In this document: positions 1 to 8,826 of the stretch, piece after piece | Layout of the letters: the number at the start of each line of letters is the position of its first letter | Numbering within the stretch: position 1 is the stretch's first letter | Assembly (NCBI RefSeq): GCF_902364025.1 | Contig: NZ_CABJCG010000004.1 | Location: 186,001-250,000, forward strand | Length of the DNA: 64,000 bases | Direction of reading: 5' to 3' | From: Enterocloster lavalensis | GTDB lineage: Bacteria > Bacillota > Clostridia > Lachnospirales > Lachnospiraceae | Notes under the pieces: model-generated | The model's input: only the letters and a program-made list of their open reading frames with translations | Told to the model about the DNA's origin: nothing | Database searches by the model: none | Made by a program: the position numbers and the translations under genes

Positions 1-789
1 CAGCACGCTGTTGAATTTTCCCTGCAGCGCCATGTGGAACACGGAGTCCGCTCCCACCGGTCCGGCCACCTTGTAACCCTGGGCCTGCAGCTCTTCCACC
101 GCCGGATAGATGGCCTCCATCTCCTCGTCCCCAAACAGCCCGTGCTCCCCGCTGTGGGGGTTCAGCCCCGCGATGGCCATGGTGCCGTCCTCCACCCCCA
201 GCTGTTTTAAGGCCTGGGTGCAGCGCTTCACGTAGTCGATGACCCGCTCCTTGGTGATCATGTCGCAGGCCTTCCGCAGAGACACGTGCCTGGTGAGGAA
301 AAACACCCTCATATTTCTCACCTCAAACATGGTCAGCGGGTCCGGCGTGCCGGTTAACGCCCCGAAAATCTCCGTGTGTCCGATGTAGGGCACCCCGGCG
401 GCCCGCAGGGACTCCTTGTTGATGGGCGTGGTGGACACCGCGGCGGCCTTCCCGGCATTTGCCAGGGAAATGCTCGTTGCGATGTATTCGTAGGCGGCCT
501 GGCCGCACATTGCGCTGATCTCCCCCCGCTTGAACTGCCCAAAATCCACGTTGGCCAGATCGATCAGGTTGATCACGCCCTGCTCAAACCGGCCCTGCTC
601 CGGCTCGTCTATGGTATGGATGGTCAGGGGAAGGTTCACGATATCTGCCGCCTGCTCCATCACCCGTCTGTCTCCCACCACCACACACCTGGCGCGCTGA
701 ACGGTTTCCTCCCGCGCCAGCGCCTTGGCCACAATCTCCGGCCCGATCCCGGCCGGGTCTCCCATGGGAATCAATATAATCGGTTTCAT
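1..789 (-). CDS. pdxA2: PdxA-family 4-phospho-D-threonate dehydrogenase (partial, C-terminus off window)
   Basis: The frame is open from an ATG at 789 to the left window edge, giving the first 263 residues of a family usually about 330 long. The start [18 protein letters not shown] is the PdxA signature, and GGAGG lies 7 nt upstream. [10 protein letters not shown] and [13 protein letters not shown] are PdxA active-site segments. In biosynthesis PdxA oxidises 4-phosphohydroxythreonine. Next to a DUF1537 kinase, family members (PdxA2) oxidise and decarboxylate 4-phospho-D-threonate to dihydroxyacetone phosphate. The kinase and permease just upstream make the catabolic role more likely than vitamin B6 synthesis. 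Cytosolic, NAD-dependent and metal-binding by family. Substrate is inferred, not shown. Confidence 0.86.
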   Translation of the reverse strand, partial: MKPIILIPMGDPAGIGPEIVAKALAREETVQRARCVVVGDRRVMEQAADIVNLPLTIHTIDEPEQGRFEQGVINLIDLANVDFGQFKRGEISAMCGQAAYEYIATSISLANAGKAAAVSTTPINKESLRAAGVPYIGHTEIFGALTGTPDPLTMFEVRNMRVFFLTRHVSLRKACDMITKERVIDYVKRCTQALKQLGVEDGTMAIAGLNPHSGEHGLFGDEEMEAIYPAVEELQAQGYKVAGPVGADSVFHMALQGKFNSVL

Positions 790-828
790 CTTTTTTCCTC
801 CATTTTTTAATATCCGTTTGATGTTCAG

Positions 829-2193
829 TTATCCCAGAAAATGGTTCATCACAAGCAGCATCGCCAGCGCCGCGAATCCCGACAGCGTGGTGGTCACGCT
901 CCACACCCGCATCTGCTCCCTGGTGTCGCTGATTCCGATGGACTCATTGATCACCCAGAAATAGGAATCGTTGAAATGGGAAAATGGGATTGCGCCGATG
1001 CAGGCGGCCAGCGCCGCGAACACCGGATTTAAGTTCAGCGTTCCGATCATGGGCGCCACCACGGAGGCGGCCGTCATCATCGCCACGGACCCGGACCCCT
1101 GGGCCACCCTCAAAAGCGCTGCAATCAGGAACGGGAGCAGCAGAGGCGGGATGCTGGTTTTGATGATGTTGGAGGCGATGTACTCCCCCAGTCCGCTGTT
1201 CTGGATGATCATTCCCAGGGCTCCGCCGCCGCCCACCAGGAGCATGAGCTTGCCGCTGGCCTTCAGTCCCTCTTCCATCGCATTTAAGGTGTCGCTCTTG
1301 CCAAACTGGCGCATCAGGCCGTAAATCGCGATCAGAAGCCCCAGGGCCAGGGCCACGATAGGCTGCCCCAGCAGGGAAACCACGCCGTTTTCCACACCGG
1401 CCGACTTTAACCCGGTCTTTAACAGGATGAACAGAATTGGAAATAATATGGGCGCAAACGCCATCAACGGCGAGATCGAAAGGGCGTCTCTGTCCGCTGC
1501 TGCTGCCGCCTCGGGCTCAGCCTGCGCCTGCCCTGGCTCATATTCCCTGGTCCAGCCCTCCCCGTCCGGTATCTGGCAGATTTTCCTGCCCAGGTATTTT
1601 CCGTAAATCAGGCTGACCAGAATAATGGGAACGGAGAGCACGGTGCCGTAGAGCATAAACTGCCCGATGTTCACATTCAGGATTCCCGCCACTCCGATGG
1701 GACCGGCCGCAGGGGGAACCAGCGAATGGCTGGCCACCAGGCCGCCCGCCAGAGCGATTCCCAGGGCTACCACGGATTTTTTCGTCTTTTTGGACAACGC
1801 CTTCATAAGCGGCGCCAGAATAATAAAACCCGAGGTGCAGAAGATGGAGAGCGAGGTCACAAACCCGGAGATGGCCAGCGCTTCTTCCTCCCTGTTTTTT
1901 CCAAATATTTTGATAAACGTGTTGGCCATCACCCGGGTGGCCCCCGACATCTCCAGCAGTTTTCCCAGCATCACGCCGAAACCGATGATAATGCCGATGC
2001 TGCTGAGGGAATTGCCGAACCCCTTGGTGATGGATGCGATCACATCCTCCTGACCCATGCCGCCGAACAATCCGATCAAAATGGAGCAGATGATCACCGC
2101 CAGAAACACGTGAATCTTCGTCTTTGTAATCATCAGCACCAGTATTACCAGCCCCAGCGCCAGACCCAGGGCCATTCTCAAACCTTCATCCAT
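829..2193 (-). CDS. GntP-family acid-sugar:H+ symporter
   Basis: A 454-residue, strongly hydrophobic protein with many predicted membrane helices and the GntP-type segments SGFVTSLSIFCTSGFIILAPL and HSLVPPAAGPIGVAGIL. The ATG at 2193 is preceded by GGGGAG at 8 nt. A charged, alanine-rich loop near residues 215-240 separates the two halves. GntP permeases import gluconate and related sugar acids with protons. It lies between the DUF1537 kinase (32 nt downstream of its stop) and the PdxA2-type dehydrogenase, so its cargo is probably D-threonate or another four-carbon acid sugar. Confidence 0.88.
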   Translation of the reverse strand: MDEGLRMALGLALGLVILVLMITKTKIHVFLAVIICSILIGLFGGMGQEDVIASITKGFGNSLSSIGIIIGFGVMLGKLLEMSGATRVMANTFIKIFGKNREEEALAISGFVTSLSIFCTSGFIILAPLMKALSKKTKKSVVALGIALAGGLVASHSLVPPAAGPIGVAGILNVNIGQFMLYGTVLSVPIILVSLIYGKYLGRKICQIPDGEGWTREYEPGQAQAEPEAAAAADRDALSISPLMAFAPILFPILFILLKTGLKSAGVENGVVSLLGQPIVALALGLLIAIYGLMRQFGKSDTLNAMEEGLKASGKLMLLVGGGGALGMIIQNSGLGEYIASNIIKTSIPPLLLPFLIAALLRVAQGSGSVAMMTAASVVAPMIGTLNLNPVFAALAACIGAIPFSHFNDSYFWVINESIGISDTREQMRVWSVTTTLSGFAALAMLLVMNHFLG

Positions 2194-2225
2194 ATGTCAC
2201 ACTCCCCTTCATTTTTCAGATAAAA

Positions 2226-3512
2226 TCAGATCACGGTCTCAAAATACTCCATGCACTGCAGCAGGGTGTCCTCCCTGCCCACCAGTCCGCCCTTGGTGAT
2301 CATGGGCAGTCCCTCATGGGCGCCCCCGATGGTGTTGGAATAGATCGCCAACGGAATCACCTCTCCCTTCACATTGAAGCCGGAGATTCCCAGTTTTTCA
2401 CAGAAAGCCGCCGCCACGTCGCCTCCCGAGGCGTAGACGCCGCCCACCCGGCCGTCCATTTCCTGCACCAGGTCGTAGAGAACCTGGGCGATGGTGTCCG
2501 TGATCACACCGGCGCACTCCTTCTTGGAGCAGTGCTCCGCCCCGTCCACTCTGGACAGGTCCAGCACGTCCTCCTTGGATTCCGTGGTGGTGATCACCAG
2601 GATACCGTGGGACTCCTCCGAGCGCAGAACCGCTTCCTTCACCCGCTCCATCTCCCGGGCGCGCCTGTCCGGCCGGAAGAATTCCCCGGCGTTCATCCGC
2701 ACCACCAGAGGGTTGGCGATTTTCTTCAGGTACTGAAGCTGCTGCCTGGTCAGGTCGCTGGCGCTTCCAAGGCCGCACAGCAGTTTTTTCTGGATCGCCT
2801 CTTTCTTGTGCTTAAACAGGTTGCCGGCCAGGGCCGCCGTGAAGGAACCGGGGTCAATGGCCGCAATCTTAAGCCCGCTGGCCGCGCAGCAGGCGGCAAT
2901 GGCCTCAATGTCCCGCACAGTGCGGGCGTCCATCACGATGATCCGGTTCTGCTTCGCGGTCTCCAACAGCTGCTCCAACAGCTTCCCGGAGCTCTCCAGC
3001 ACCTTTTCCAGACCGATGTAACCCACGCTGTGTCTGGACTGCTGCCGGATGATCTCCGTCACTCTCGACGTATGTACCGGCGCCGTCGGGTCCTTGGCCA
3101 CCTCCGTCATCTGCAGGGGAACCTCGTTTACCAGCAGAATGTCCCCGATGCAGGTGCGCCCCGATCCGGGAAAGGAGGCCACCACAACTGCCCGGTAATC
3201 CTCTCCCAGATAGTCCAGGATACTGTCGATCTCCGCTCCCACATTTCCCCGCAGCGTGGAGTCCACCCGCTTGCTGTACAGAATGGATTCGCTTCTTGGA
3301 AACAGCGCGGCCGCCTCCTGCACCCTGGCGTATGCCTCCGTCCCACTGATCCCTCTGCTGTTGGTGCTGATGCACAGCACGTCGTAATCCTCAAACTGCT
3401 CCATATGATCCGTTTTCAGGATGGTCCCCACCTTGAAGCCGTTCTGCGCCAGTATGGCTCCGGTGTCATTGGCTCCGGTCAGATCATCCGCTATAATGAC
3501 TGTGTTTATCAT
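2226..3512 (-). CDS. dtnK: Four-carbon acid sugar kinase (DUF1537/DtnK type)
   Basis: A 428-residue protein starting MINTVIIADDLTGANDTG, the DUF1537 N-terminal signature (ADDLTGA). The C-terminal nucleotide-binding domain has VYASGGDVAAAFCEKLG and ends near a GGAHEGLPMITKGG segment. I start at the ATG at 3512 because AGGAGG lies just upstream; an in-frame start 51 nt earlier has no ribosome site. DUF1537 kinases phosphorylate D-threonate, D-erythronate or L-threonate at C4. With a PdxA2-type dehydrogenase but no visible OtnC aldolase, OtnI isomerase or LtnD dehydrogenase, D-threonate is the best guess. First gene of the operon dtnK-gntP-pdxA2. Confidence 0.85.
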   Translation of the reverse strand: MINTVIIADDLTGANDTGAILAQNGFKVGTILKTDHMEQFEDYDVLCISTNSRGISGTEAYARVQEAAALFPRSESILYSKRVDSTLRGNVGAEIDSILDYLGEDYRAVVVASFPGSGRTCIGDILLVNEVPLQMTEVAKDPTAPVHTSRVTEIIRQQSRHSVGYIGLEKVLESSGKLLEQLLETAKQNRIIVMDARTVRDIEAIAACCAASGLKIAAIDPGSFTAALAGNLFKHKKEAIQKKLLCGLGSASDLTRQQLQYLKKIANPLVVRMNAGEFFRPDRRAREMERVKEAVLRSEESHGILVITTTESKEDVLDLSRVDGAEHCSKKECAGVITDTIAQVLYDLVQEMDGRVGGVYASGGDVAAAFCEKLGISGFNVKGEVIPLAIYSNTIGGAHEGLPMITKGGLVGREDTLLQCMEYFETVI

Positions 3513-3589
3513 AGTAAACCTCCTCAGGAAATAATCCTTCACTTCTCCTCTTATAAACTTCACGGGCCCGTCTCAATGTTTATAGGCAC

Positions 3590-3618
3590 ATTCTAGCCGT
3601 CCGCCCGGGTCCCGTCAA
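3590..3618 (-). promoter_or_regulatory. Predicted sigma-A promoter of the acid-sugar operon
   Basis: On the minus strand TTGACG (3613-3618) and TAGAAT (3590-3595) are separated by 17 nt. Transcription would start about 70 nt before the kinase ATG. Confidence 0.72.
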
Positions 3619-3632
3619 CGCTTTGGCCCGAT

Positions 3633-3681
3633 TTGTTCGTTTCCGGGGGATTAAAAAATCGTGAAGGTAAAAAACGAACAA
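3633..3681. promoter_or_regulatory. Inverted repeat upstream of the acid-sugar promoter
   Basis: TTGTTCGTTT (3633-3642) and AAACGAACAA (3672-3681) are perfect 10-bp inverted arms separated by 29 bp. They lie just upstream of the -35 box, the position expected for a pair of regulator half-sites. The regulator is not in the window. Confidence 0.45.
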
Positions 3682-3719
3682 CCGACCGCAGGCTGCGCCG
3701 GCGGCCCATTGCGTTCAAC
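3679..3719. repeat. Dispersed intergenic repeat, copy 1
   Basis: A 41-bp block shared with 57561-57601 in the same orientation, 35 of 41 positions identical. Its core GGCTGCGCC-GCGGCCCATT is GC-rich and can form a short hairpin. Both copies lie directly beyond a 3' hairpin of a minus-strand gene. Confidence 0.6.
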
Positions 3720-3725
3720 AAAAAA

Positions 3726-3767
3726 CAGGGACCTTCAAAGGCCCCTGAATGCCTTTGAAAATCCCTG
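3726..3767 (-). terminator. Rho-independent terminator after the UPF0340 gene
   Basis: 17-bp arms (3726-3742 and 3751-3767, 15 pairs) with an 8-nt loop. On the minus strand the stem is followed by a run of six T (3720-3725). Confidence 0.85.
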
Positions 3768-3796
3768 CCGGAATTTCGGTTTACGTTTGATTGGTG

Positions 3797-4369
3797 TTAC
3801 ATCAGCTCCTCATCATAGTGGGCGCGCACCCCGCCGATGAATTTTAACCGCGTCCTTGCGCAGACCACGTGGGCGGAGCCGATCTCCTTTGTTGCGATGC
3901 GCACCGGCACCGCCACGTCCCGCAGGTGCATGCCGATCAGCGTGTCGCCGATGTCGATGCCCGCGTGGGCCCGGATGTGCTCCACCGCCACCGGGTGATT
4001 GAACCCGGCGTAAGCCGCGGTGGCAAAGGAACCGCCCGCCTTCAGCTGGGGAACCACGTTCACCGGCTCATAACCGTAACGCCGGGCGGCCTCCTCCTCC
4101 AGAATGAGCGCCCGGTTCAGGTGTTCGCAGCACTGGGCCGCCAGGTAGATCCCTCTGGTCTTTAACTCCCCGTAAATGGCCTCGAACACCGCCTGGCCGA
4201 TCTCCCCGCTGGAGTGGGAGCCGATGCGGAAGCTGTCGATCTCGCTGGAGGAGCAGCCCACCACCAGAATCTGCCCTTCCCGCATCTTTGCCGCCTCCAA
4301 AAGCTCTTCCACCACCTTTTTGGCCTGCTCTTTGATTGTCTTTAGTTCTATGGTGTCCATCATATCCAT
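3797..4369 (-). CDS. UPF0340 / TIGR01440 family protein (YwlG-like)
   Basis: About 190 residues, with the family features VVGCSSSEIDSFRIGSHSS, CCEHLNRALILE and a C-terminal stretch with IATKEIGSAHVVCARTRLKFIGG. The family is conserved in Firmicutes (B. subtilis YwlG) and has no established biochemical function. I prefer the ATG at 4369, about 8 nt after an AGGG-type ribosome site; a TTG at 4405 would overlap the holA stop. It lies 19 nt after holA and probably shares its transcript, ended by the hairpin at 3726-3767. Confidence 0.85.
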   Translation of the reverse strand: MDMMDTIELKTIKEQAKKVVEELLEAAKMREGQILVVGCSSSEIDSFRIGSHSSGEIGQAVFEAIYGELKTRGIYLAAQCCEHLNRALILEEEAARRYGYEPVNVVPQLKAGGSFATAAYAGFNHPVAVEHIRAHAGIDIGDTLIGMHLRDVAVPVRIATKEIGSAHVVCARTRLKFIGGVRAHYDEELM

Positions 4370-4388
4370 CGCCTTTCCCTTTCTGTTC

Positions 4389-5366
4389 TCAATAATGATT
4401 CGCAATCAGAAGCTCCACCGCCAGCCGGTCGGCCAGCTTTCCGGTCTTCACCGCTTCCTCCGCGTCCACGCACAGGTTCACATAGGAAAAAATCTGCTCC
4501 TTGGTAAAACTCTTGGCCTGCAGCATGATCTTGCCCGCCACAAAGGGGGCCAGCTTCAATTTGGACGCGATGGTGCTCTTGTCCATGCCTTTGCCCATCA
4601 GCTCCTTCACCTGGAGAATCTGGTTGAACTGCCGGGCGATGAGAAAGAGAATCCGCATGGGCGGCTCCTTCAGAGTCAGAAGGTCCTCGTACAGGTCCAT
4701 GGCCTTTCGCGTCTGACGGCTGGAAATGGCCGTAATCATGTCAAAAATTTTATTGGTCACCTGGGTGACGCAGACCGCCTCCACGTCGGCGTCCGTGATC
4801 ACGTCCCGCCCCAGGGTGTAGCTGATCAGCTTGTCCAGCTCCGAGAGAATGTTCTCCATGTCGTCCCCGGTCTTGCTGAGAAACAAATCCATGGTGCGGC
4901 CGGTGATCTTCTTTCCCTCCCGGGCCAGCACTCCCGCGGCCCAACGGGCCAGCTGGGCCGGCTCCTGGCGCACCATCTCCGCCGCGTAACCATGCTTCTT
5001 CACCGCCTTGTAGAGCTTGCTGCGCTTGTCCACCTCGGTCTCCACAAACAGCAGGCAGGTGGTGTCCGGCACATTGGGCAGATATTCCGCCAGGCTCTCC
5101 GCCTCCCCGCCTCCCTTGAAAAATCCGCTGTCCTCCACCAGAATCAGCCGTTTCTCCGCGAAAAACGGCATGGTGTCCGCCATCCCCAAAATCTCCGGAA
5201 CGTTGATCCCCTTGCCCTCGTAATAGTTGTAGTTCATGGTGTCCCCGCCGGTGATGGCCTCCTTCAGCCGGTTCTTGTAGCTCTTTTTGAGAAATGCCTC
5301 GTCCCCGAACAGCAGGTAGGCGGACTTAAAGGAGCGGTCCTTGATGTCTTGGTTCAGTGTCTGCAT
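4389..5366 (-). CDS. holA: DNA polymerase III delta subunit
   Basis: 325 residues, the normal length for HolA. The N-terminal AAA+-like part has SAYLLFGDEAFLKKSYKNRL, and the middle carries EEMVRQEP..ARWAAGVLAREG-type segments. The C-terminal collar domain has MRILFLIARQFNQILQVKEL and AKSFTKEQIFSYVNLCVDAEEAVK, typical of Firmicutes HolA. Delta opens the beta clamp within the clamp loader. ATG at 5366 with GAGGAT upstream. A near-consensus promoter at 5443-5471 drives it separately from the amidohydrolase gene behind it. Confidence 0.93.
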   Translation of the reverse strand: MQTLNQDIKDRSFKSAYLLFGDEAFLKKSYKNRLKEAITGGDTMNYNYYEGKGINVPEILGMADTMPFFAEKRLILVEDSGFFKGGGEAESLAEYLPNVPDTTCLLFVETEVDKRSKLYKAVKKHGYAAEMVRQEPAQLARWAAGVLAREGKKITGRTMDLFLSKTGDDMENILSELDKLISYTLGRDVITDADVEAVCVTQVTNKIFDMITAISSRQTRKAMDLYEDLLTLKEPPMRILFLIARQFNQILQVKELMGKGMDKSTIASKLKLAPFVAGKIMLQAKSFTKEQIFSYVNLCVDAEEAVKTGKLADRLAVELLIANHY

Positions 5367-5442
5367 GTATGCTTATCCTCGTCTGGTTTGTTTGCGCAGT
5401 CTTGGGCGCGCAGTGGCCGCGCCCGTATCTGTGTTCGACTCT

Positions 5443-5471
5443 ATTATATCCCATGGAAATTTTAAATGCAA
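5443..5471 (-). promoter_or_regulatory. Predicted sigma-A promoter of holA
   Basis: TTGCAT (5466-5471) and TATAAT (5443-5448) with a 17-nt spacer on the minus strand. The 5' leader contains a 7-bp GC hairpin, arms 5404-5410 and 5418-5424. Confidence 0.8.
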
Positions 5472-5480
5472 GGGTGGGCG

Positions 5481-7121
5481 TCAGCTCCGATTCTCCCGAT
5501 TCTCCCGCCGGTACACGCATTTTCCGTCCACGAACGCGGCCAGCACGGCGATTCCTGCGATCTCCTCCACCGGCGTCTCAAAGGGATTTTTTTCCAGAAC
5601 CACAAAATCGGCCAGCATCCCGGGGCAGATCCGGCCCTTGTGTTCCTCCTCAAAGGAGGCGTACGCCCCGGCGCCGGTGAAGGAGTCAAGCGCCTCCTGC
5701 ACGGTCATGGCCTGGTCCGGCAGGTAGGGACCAAGGTGGTCCCGCAGGGTTTTCCTGGTCACGGCGCACTGGATTCCAGCCATCACGTCCGGCTGCTCCA
5801 CCGGGCAGTCGGAGCCGTTGGACACGCGGACGCCGTAGTCCATCAATGTTTTAAAATTGTAGCTGCTCTTTGCCAGCTCCTCCCCCACCCGCTGTCTCAC
5901 GATGTGGATGTCATAGTCCAGGAAAATGGACTGGACGTAGGCGTGCAGCCCCAACTCCCGAAACGCCTCCAGCTGGTCCGGTCTGGTGATCTGGCAGTGC
6001 ACCACGCCGTGGCGGTGATCCCCGCGGGGGCAGCGCTCCAGCACTTCCCGGTAAACCGCCAGCACGTCGTCCAGGATTCCGTCGCCGATGGCGTGGATCG
6101 CGGCCTGCATGTTGTGCTCATGGGCGTAGCCGATCATTTCCCGGAACTGGTCCCGGGTATAGATGGGAATGCCTCGGGTGCCCGGATCATCCGCGTAGGG
6201 CCGGGAGAGGTAGGCGGTACGGGAGCCCAGGGAACCGTCCCCCAGCATTTTCAGCGGGCCGATGCGAAACCAGCTGTCGCCCCATCCGGTGTTGTATCCG
6301 GCCCCGATAAAGCGTTTCAGCTCCTCCAGGCTGGGGAACTGGGACTGTTCGTTCACGCGCAACGTTAATTTCCCTTCCTGCTCCAGCTCCCGGTACGCCT
6401 CAAGCGTCTCCTCCCAGGGCACGTTGGGGAACGCAAGGAAATCGTCGGACTGGCTGGAGGTCACCCCATAGCGGTTCAGAGCCGCGCAGGCCGCAAGTAT
6501 CATTTCCTTGATCCCGCCGCGGTCCGGAGCCGGGATGAAGTTATACACCAGATCCATGGCATTTTCCCGGAAAATCCCCAGAGGTTGCCCTTTTTCGTCC
6601 ACCTCGAAGCGGCCGCCCTCCGGCTGCGGCATACTGCCCGTGACGCCGGTGATCTCCAGCGCCCGGGAATTCACCACACAGGCGTGGCCGCAGGCCCGGG
6701 CAATGCAGATGGGCACGTCCCTTGACACCTGGTCCAGGTCGTAGCGGTTGGGAAAGCGTTTCACATCGGTAAAATAGTCCTGGTTCCAGCCCCGGCCCCG
6801 CAGCCATCCCCCGGCCGGGTCCGGGTTGGCCCGGTGGAAACGGCGCAGCTCCTCCTGAACCTCTGCCAGCGACGAGGTGTGGCGGCCCAGATCCGCCGCC
6901 TGGAGGGAATATCCGAAATTGACCAGATGCATATGGGAATCGTTGAATCCCGGGCAGACAAACCGCTTGTCCAGGTCCACGACCCGCGTTTCGGCCGTCC
7001 GATAGGTCATGGCTTCCTCCGTGCCGCCGGCATAGAGAAAGCGGCCGTCCTCCTGGACAAACGCCTGGCAGAGCGGCAGCTCTCCGGTGTACACGGCTCC
7101 GTTTGTGTAGATTGTTCGCAT
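5481..7121 (-). CDS. YtcJ-like amidohydrolase, substrate unknown
   Basis: 546 residues. The N-terminal composite beta domain leads into GFNDSHMHLVNFG with the metal-binding HxH. Later segments are HAIGDGILDDVLAVY and VSNGSDCPVEQPDVMAGIQCAVTR, the C-terminal metal/substrate region of the YtcJ/Amidohydro_3 family. These enzymes hydrolyse C-N bonds of varied small molecules; the substrate cannot be read from sequence. ATG at 7121 with AAGGAGTT upstream. The gene is alone, cut off from upstream DNA by the IS701-type element inserted 47 bp before its start, so the insertion may have replaced or damaged its promoter. Confidence 0.85.
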   Translation of the reverse strand: MRTIYTNGAVYTGELPLCQAFVQEDGRFLYAGGTEEAMTYRTAETRVVDLDKRFVCPGFNDSHMHLVNFGYSLQAADLGRHTSSLAEVQEELRRFHRANPDPAGGWLRGRGWNQDYFTDVKRFPNRYDLDQVSRDVPICIARACGHACVVNSRALEITGVTGSMPQPEGGRFEVDEKGQPLGIFRENAMDLVYNFIPAPDRGGIKEMILAACAALNRYGVTSSQSDDFLAFPNVPWEETLEAYRELEQEGKLTLRVNEQSQFPSLEELKRFIGAGYNTGWGDSWFRIGPLKMLGDGSLGSRTAYLSRPYADDPGTRGIPIYTRDQFREMIGYAHEHNMQAAIHAIGDGILDDVLAVYREVLERCPRGDHRHGVVHCQITRPDQLEAFRELGLHAYVQSIFLDYDIHIVRQRVGEELAKSSYNFKTLMDYGVRVSNGSDCPVEQPDVMAGIQCAVTRKTLRDHLGPYLPDQAMTVQEALDSFTGAGAYASFEEEHKGRICPGMLADFVVLEKNPFETPVEEIAGIAVLAAFVDGKCVYRRENRENRS

Positions 7122-7164
7122 GGCTTTAACTCCTTTTGGGAAATGGTAAAGGTTTCTGATCTGT

Positions 7165-8661
7165 CTAGTACTACAGCGAACAAGATAATTTCTTTTTACG
7201 GTGTGACAGGTAGGCGCAATGATTCCTTTTTATGTGATAATATACAATTTTTTGCATACAGGAAGACGTGTACTCCATCATGCTATAGAACAACCTGACG
7301 ACCATAGGCATTGTTAAAGGGATCCCCTTTTTTTAACGTTCTCTCGTATTTGGGTTGTAAACAGATGTGCAATCATTACAAAGAGTATGTGACGTTTCCA
7401 GCCCGGATAGCTGCAACCCTCATAGTGGGTCATTCCAAGATAGCTTTTGCACTCCTCAAAGCATTGTTCGATTGGCCATCTTAGGGTTGCTACACGGTCC
7501 AGCTCTGCACAGGGGATGTCTTGCGGAGCATTCGACACAAAATATTTGATGGTCCCATCCTCGTATTTACGGATATACAGCCAGACTTCTTTCCCCGGTT
7601 TTAAATAATTACGGTTTCCATCCTTACGGCAAGCGACAACGCGCAGCATGAATCTCTGTGCCAGGATGGGCCCCTTAGAACCTTCAGCCAGTGTTACCTG
7701 CTCCCATGGAGCAGCAGGATCTTCCGCTATGCTTTTGACACTGACTGGCTGTATCGTCCATATCGGATGTTTCTTTGGGCGGCCGCGGTTCTTGCCTAGT
7801 TCTGGGTTGCATATCTGGGGCTGTTCCAGGAATACCTGTTCCTTTGCGTTTGTAGCCGCAAAATACCATACTTCTCCGGGCAGCTTCAGGCCATCCAAAA
7901 AGGCATGGTCACATCCATATGCAGCGTCACATCCGATCCATTGTGCCTGAAACCGTCCGGTTTCGAAGGCATGGTTGAGAAGGTTCTGGGCAATCTGGTT
8001 TTTTGTAAGGAAGCGCCGCTGTTCTGGGAGCCGGCATCTAGTACGCAGGTCCTGATGGGAGTCCTGGAACCATTCCTGGGGGATATAAAGCTCATAATCC
8101 ACCAAACCGTATCCAGAGTCCCCGGCATAGGAAAGGAATACTCCAACCTGGCAGTTTTCCCGTTTACCCAGTCTGCCACAGTATTGCCGCTTTACCCCAA
8201 TGGAATGAGTCCCTTTCTTTACAAAGCTGGTATCATCAACAGAAAGCATTGAACCAGTGTGGTTTAGCTGGGCTGCCAGAAGCTGCTGGTAGGTATCAAG
8301 AATATCATCTTCCTTGAGTGGTGCACGTGTAAAGAACTGCTGCATGGGACGGACCGACTTTTCACCAGCTAGATGTAAAGCAATCGGTTCAATGGATTTA
8401 CGGTCCAATGGACTAAGCAGCCCCCTGACAAAGTTTGCAAAATGTTTAGACTGTTTTTGAGAGGTAAAGGCGCAATCGTATTGATGCAGGTATGGCTCTA
8501 AGCATTGTTCAATTTCCTGGGTACTGTTTAGATCAACTGCCCACTGTTCTAATAGCCGTGGGTCGTATGCTGTATTTATCATCATAGTATCCACCCCCTT
8601 TTATTATATCAAAAACAGGGGGATATTTAAATAAAGTAATCAAAGTTCGCTGTAGTACTAG
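7165..8661. mobile_element. IS701-family insertion sequence, apparently complete
   Basis: The element proper is 7169-8657 (1489 bp). Its ends are 13-bp perfect inverted repeats TACTACAGCGAAC and GTTCGCTGTAGTA. Each end is flanked by CTAG (7165-7168 and 8658-8661), the 4-bp target duplication of YTAR type known for IS701. One intact transposase gene lies inside. The intact frame and perfect ends suggest recent insertion. Confidence 0.93.
7314..8585 (-). CDS. IS701-family DDE transposase
   Basis: 423 residues. Catalytic segments are visible: SVDDTSFVKKGTHSIGVKRQYCGRLGK (first Asp), QWIGCDAAYG (second Asp) and RWPIEQCFEECKSYLGMTHYEG (Glu), followed by a C-terminal helical tail. It cuts and moves the surrounding element. 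I choose the ATG at 8585, about 6 nt after AAGGGGGTGG; a GTG lies three codons earlier. There is no frameshift, so the enzyme is probably active. The stop codon lies inside a small AAAGGG/CCCTTT stem. Confidence 0.93.
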   Translation of the reverse strand: MMINTAYDPRLLEQWAVDLNSTQEIEQCLEPYLHQYDCAFTSQKQSKHFANFVRGLLSPLDRKSIEPIALHLAGEKSVRPMQQFFTRAPLKEDDILDTYQQLLAAQLNHTGSMLSVDDTSFVKKGTHSIGVKRQYCGRLGKRENCQVGVFLSYAGDSGYGLVDYELYIPQEWFQDSHQDLRTRCRLPEQRRFLTKNQIAQNLLNHAFETGRFQAQWIGCDAAYGCDHAFLDGLKLPGEVWYFAATNAKEQVFLEQPQICNPELGKNRGRPKKHPIWTIQPVSVKSIAEDPAAPWEQVTLAEGSKGPILAQRFMLRVVACRKDGNRNYLKPGKEVWLYIRKYEDGTIKYFVSNAPQDIPCAELDRVATLRWPIEQCFEECKSYLGMTHYEGCSYPGWKRHILFVMIAHLFTTQIRENVKKRGSL

Positions 8662-8769
8662 TATAACACCGGCAGGGCGGGAAGGGCAATGGGATTGGGT
8701 TGTGAATTAAAAGTGAATAAAAATGCAAAATAATTGCTGCTGCGGCTAGTCACAGAGCCGTTGTCTTGG

Positions 8770-8775
8770 TATAAT
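8770..8775 (+). promoter_or_regulatory. Extended -10 promoter of the AAA+ gene
   Basis: TATAAT preceded by TGG forms an extended -10; no good -35 is visible. The following AAGGAAACG matches the start of the duplicated promoters at 60922 and 60974. Confidence 0.5.
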
Positions 8776-8826
8776 AAGGAAACGCAGCTATTCTTGTCTA
8801 CTAAAATCCACAAAGGAGTATCCGTC

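Noticed and set aside
7314..7335. Strong terminator at the transposase end
   Set aside because: The AAAGGG/CCCTTT stem is short and has a T-run only on the strand opposite to the gene.
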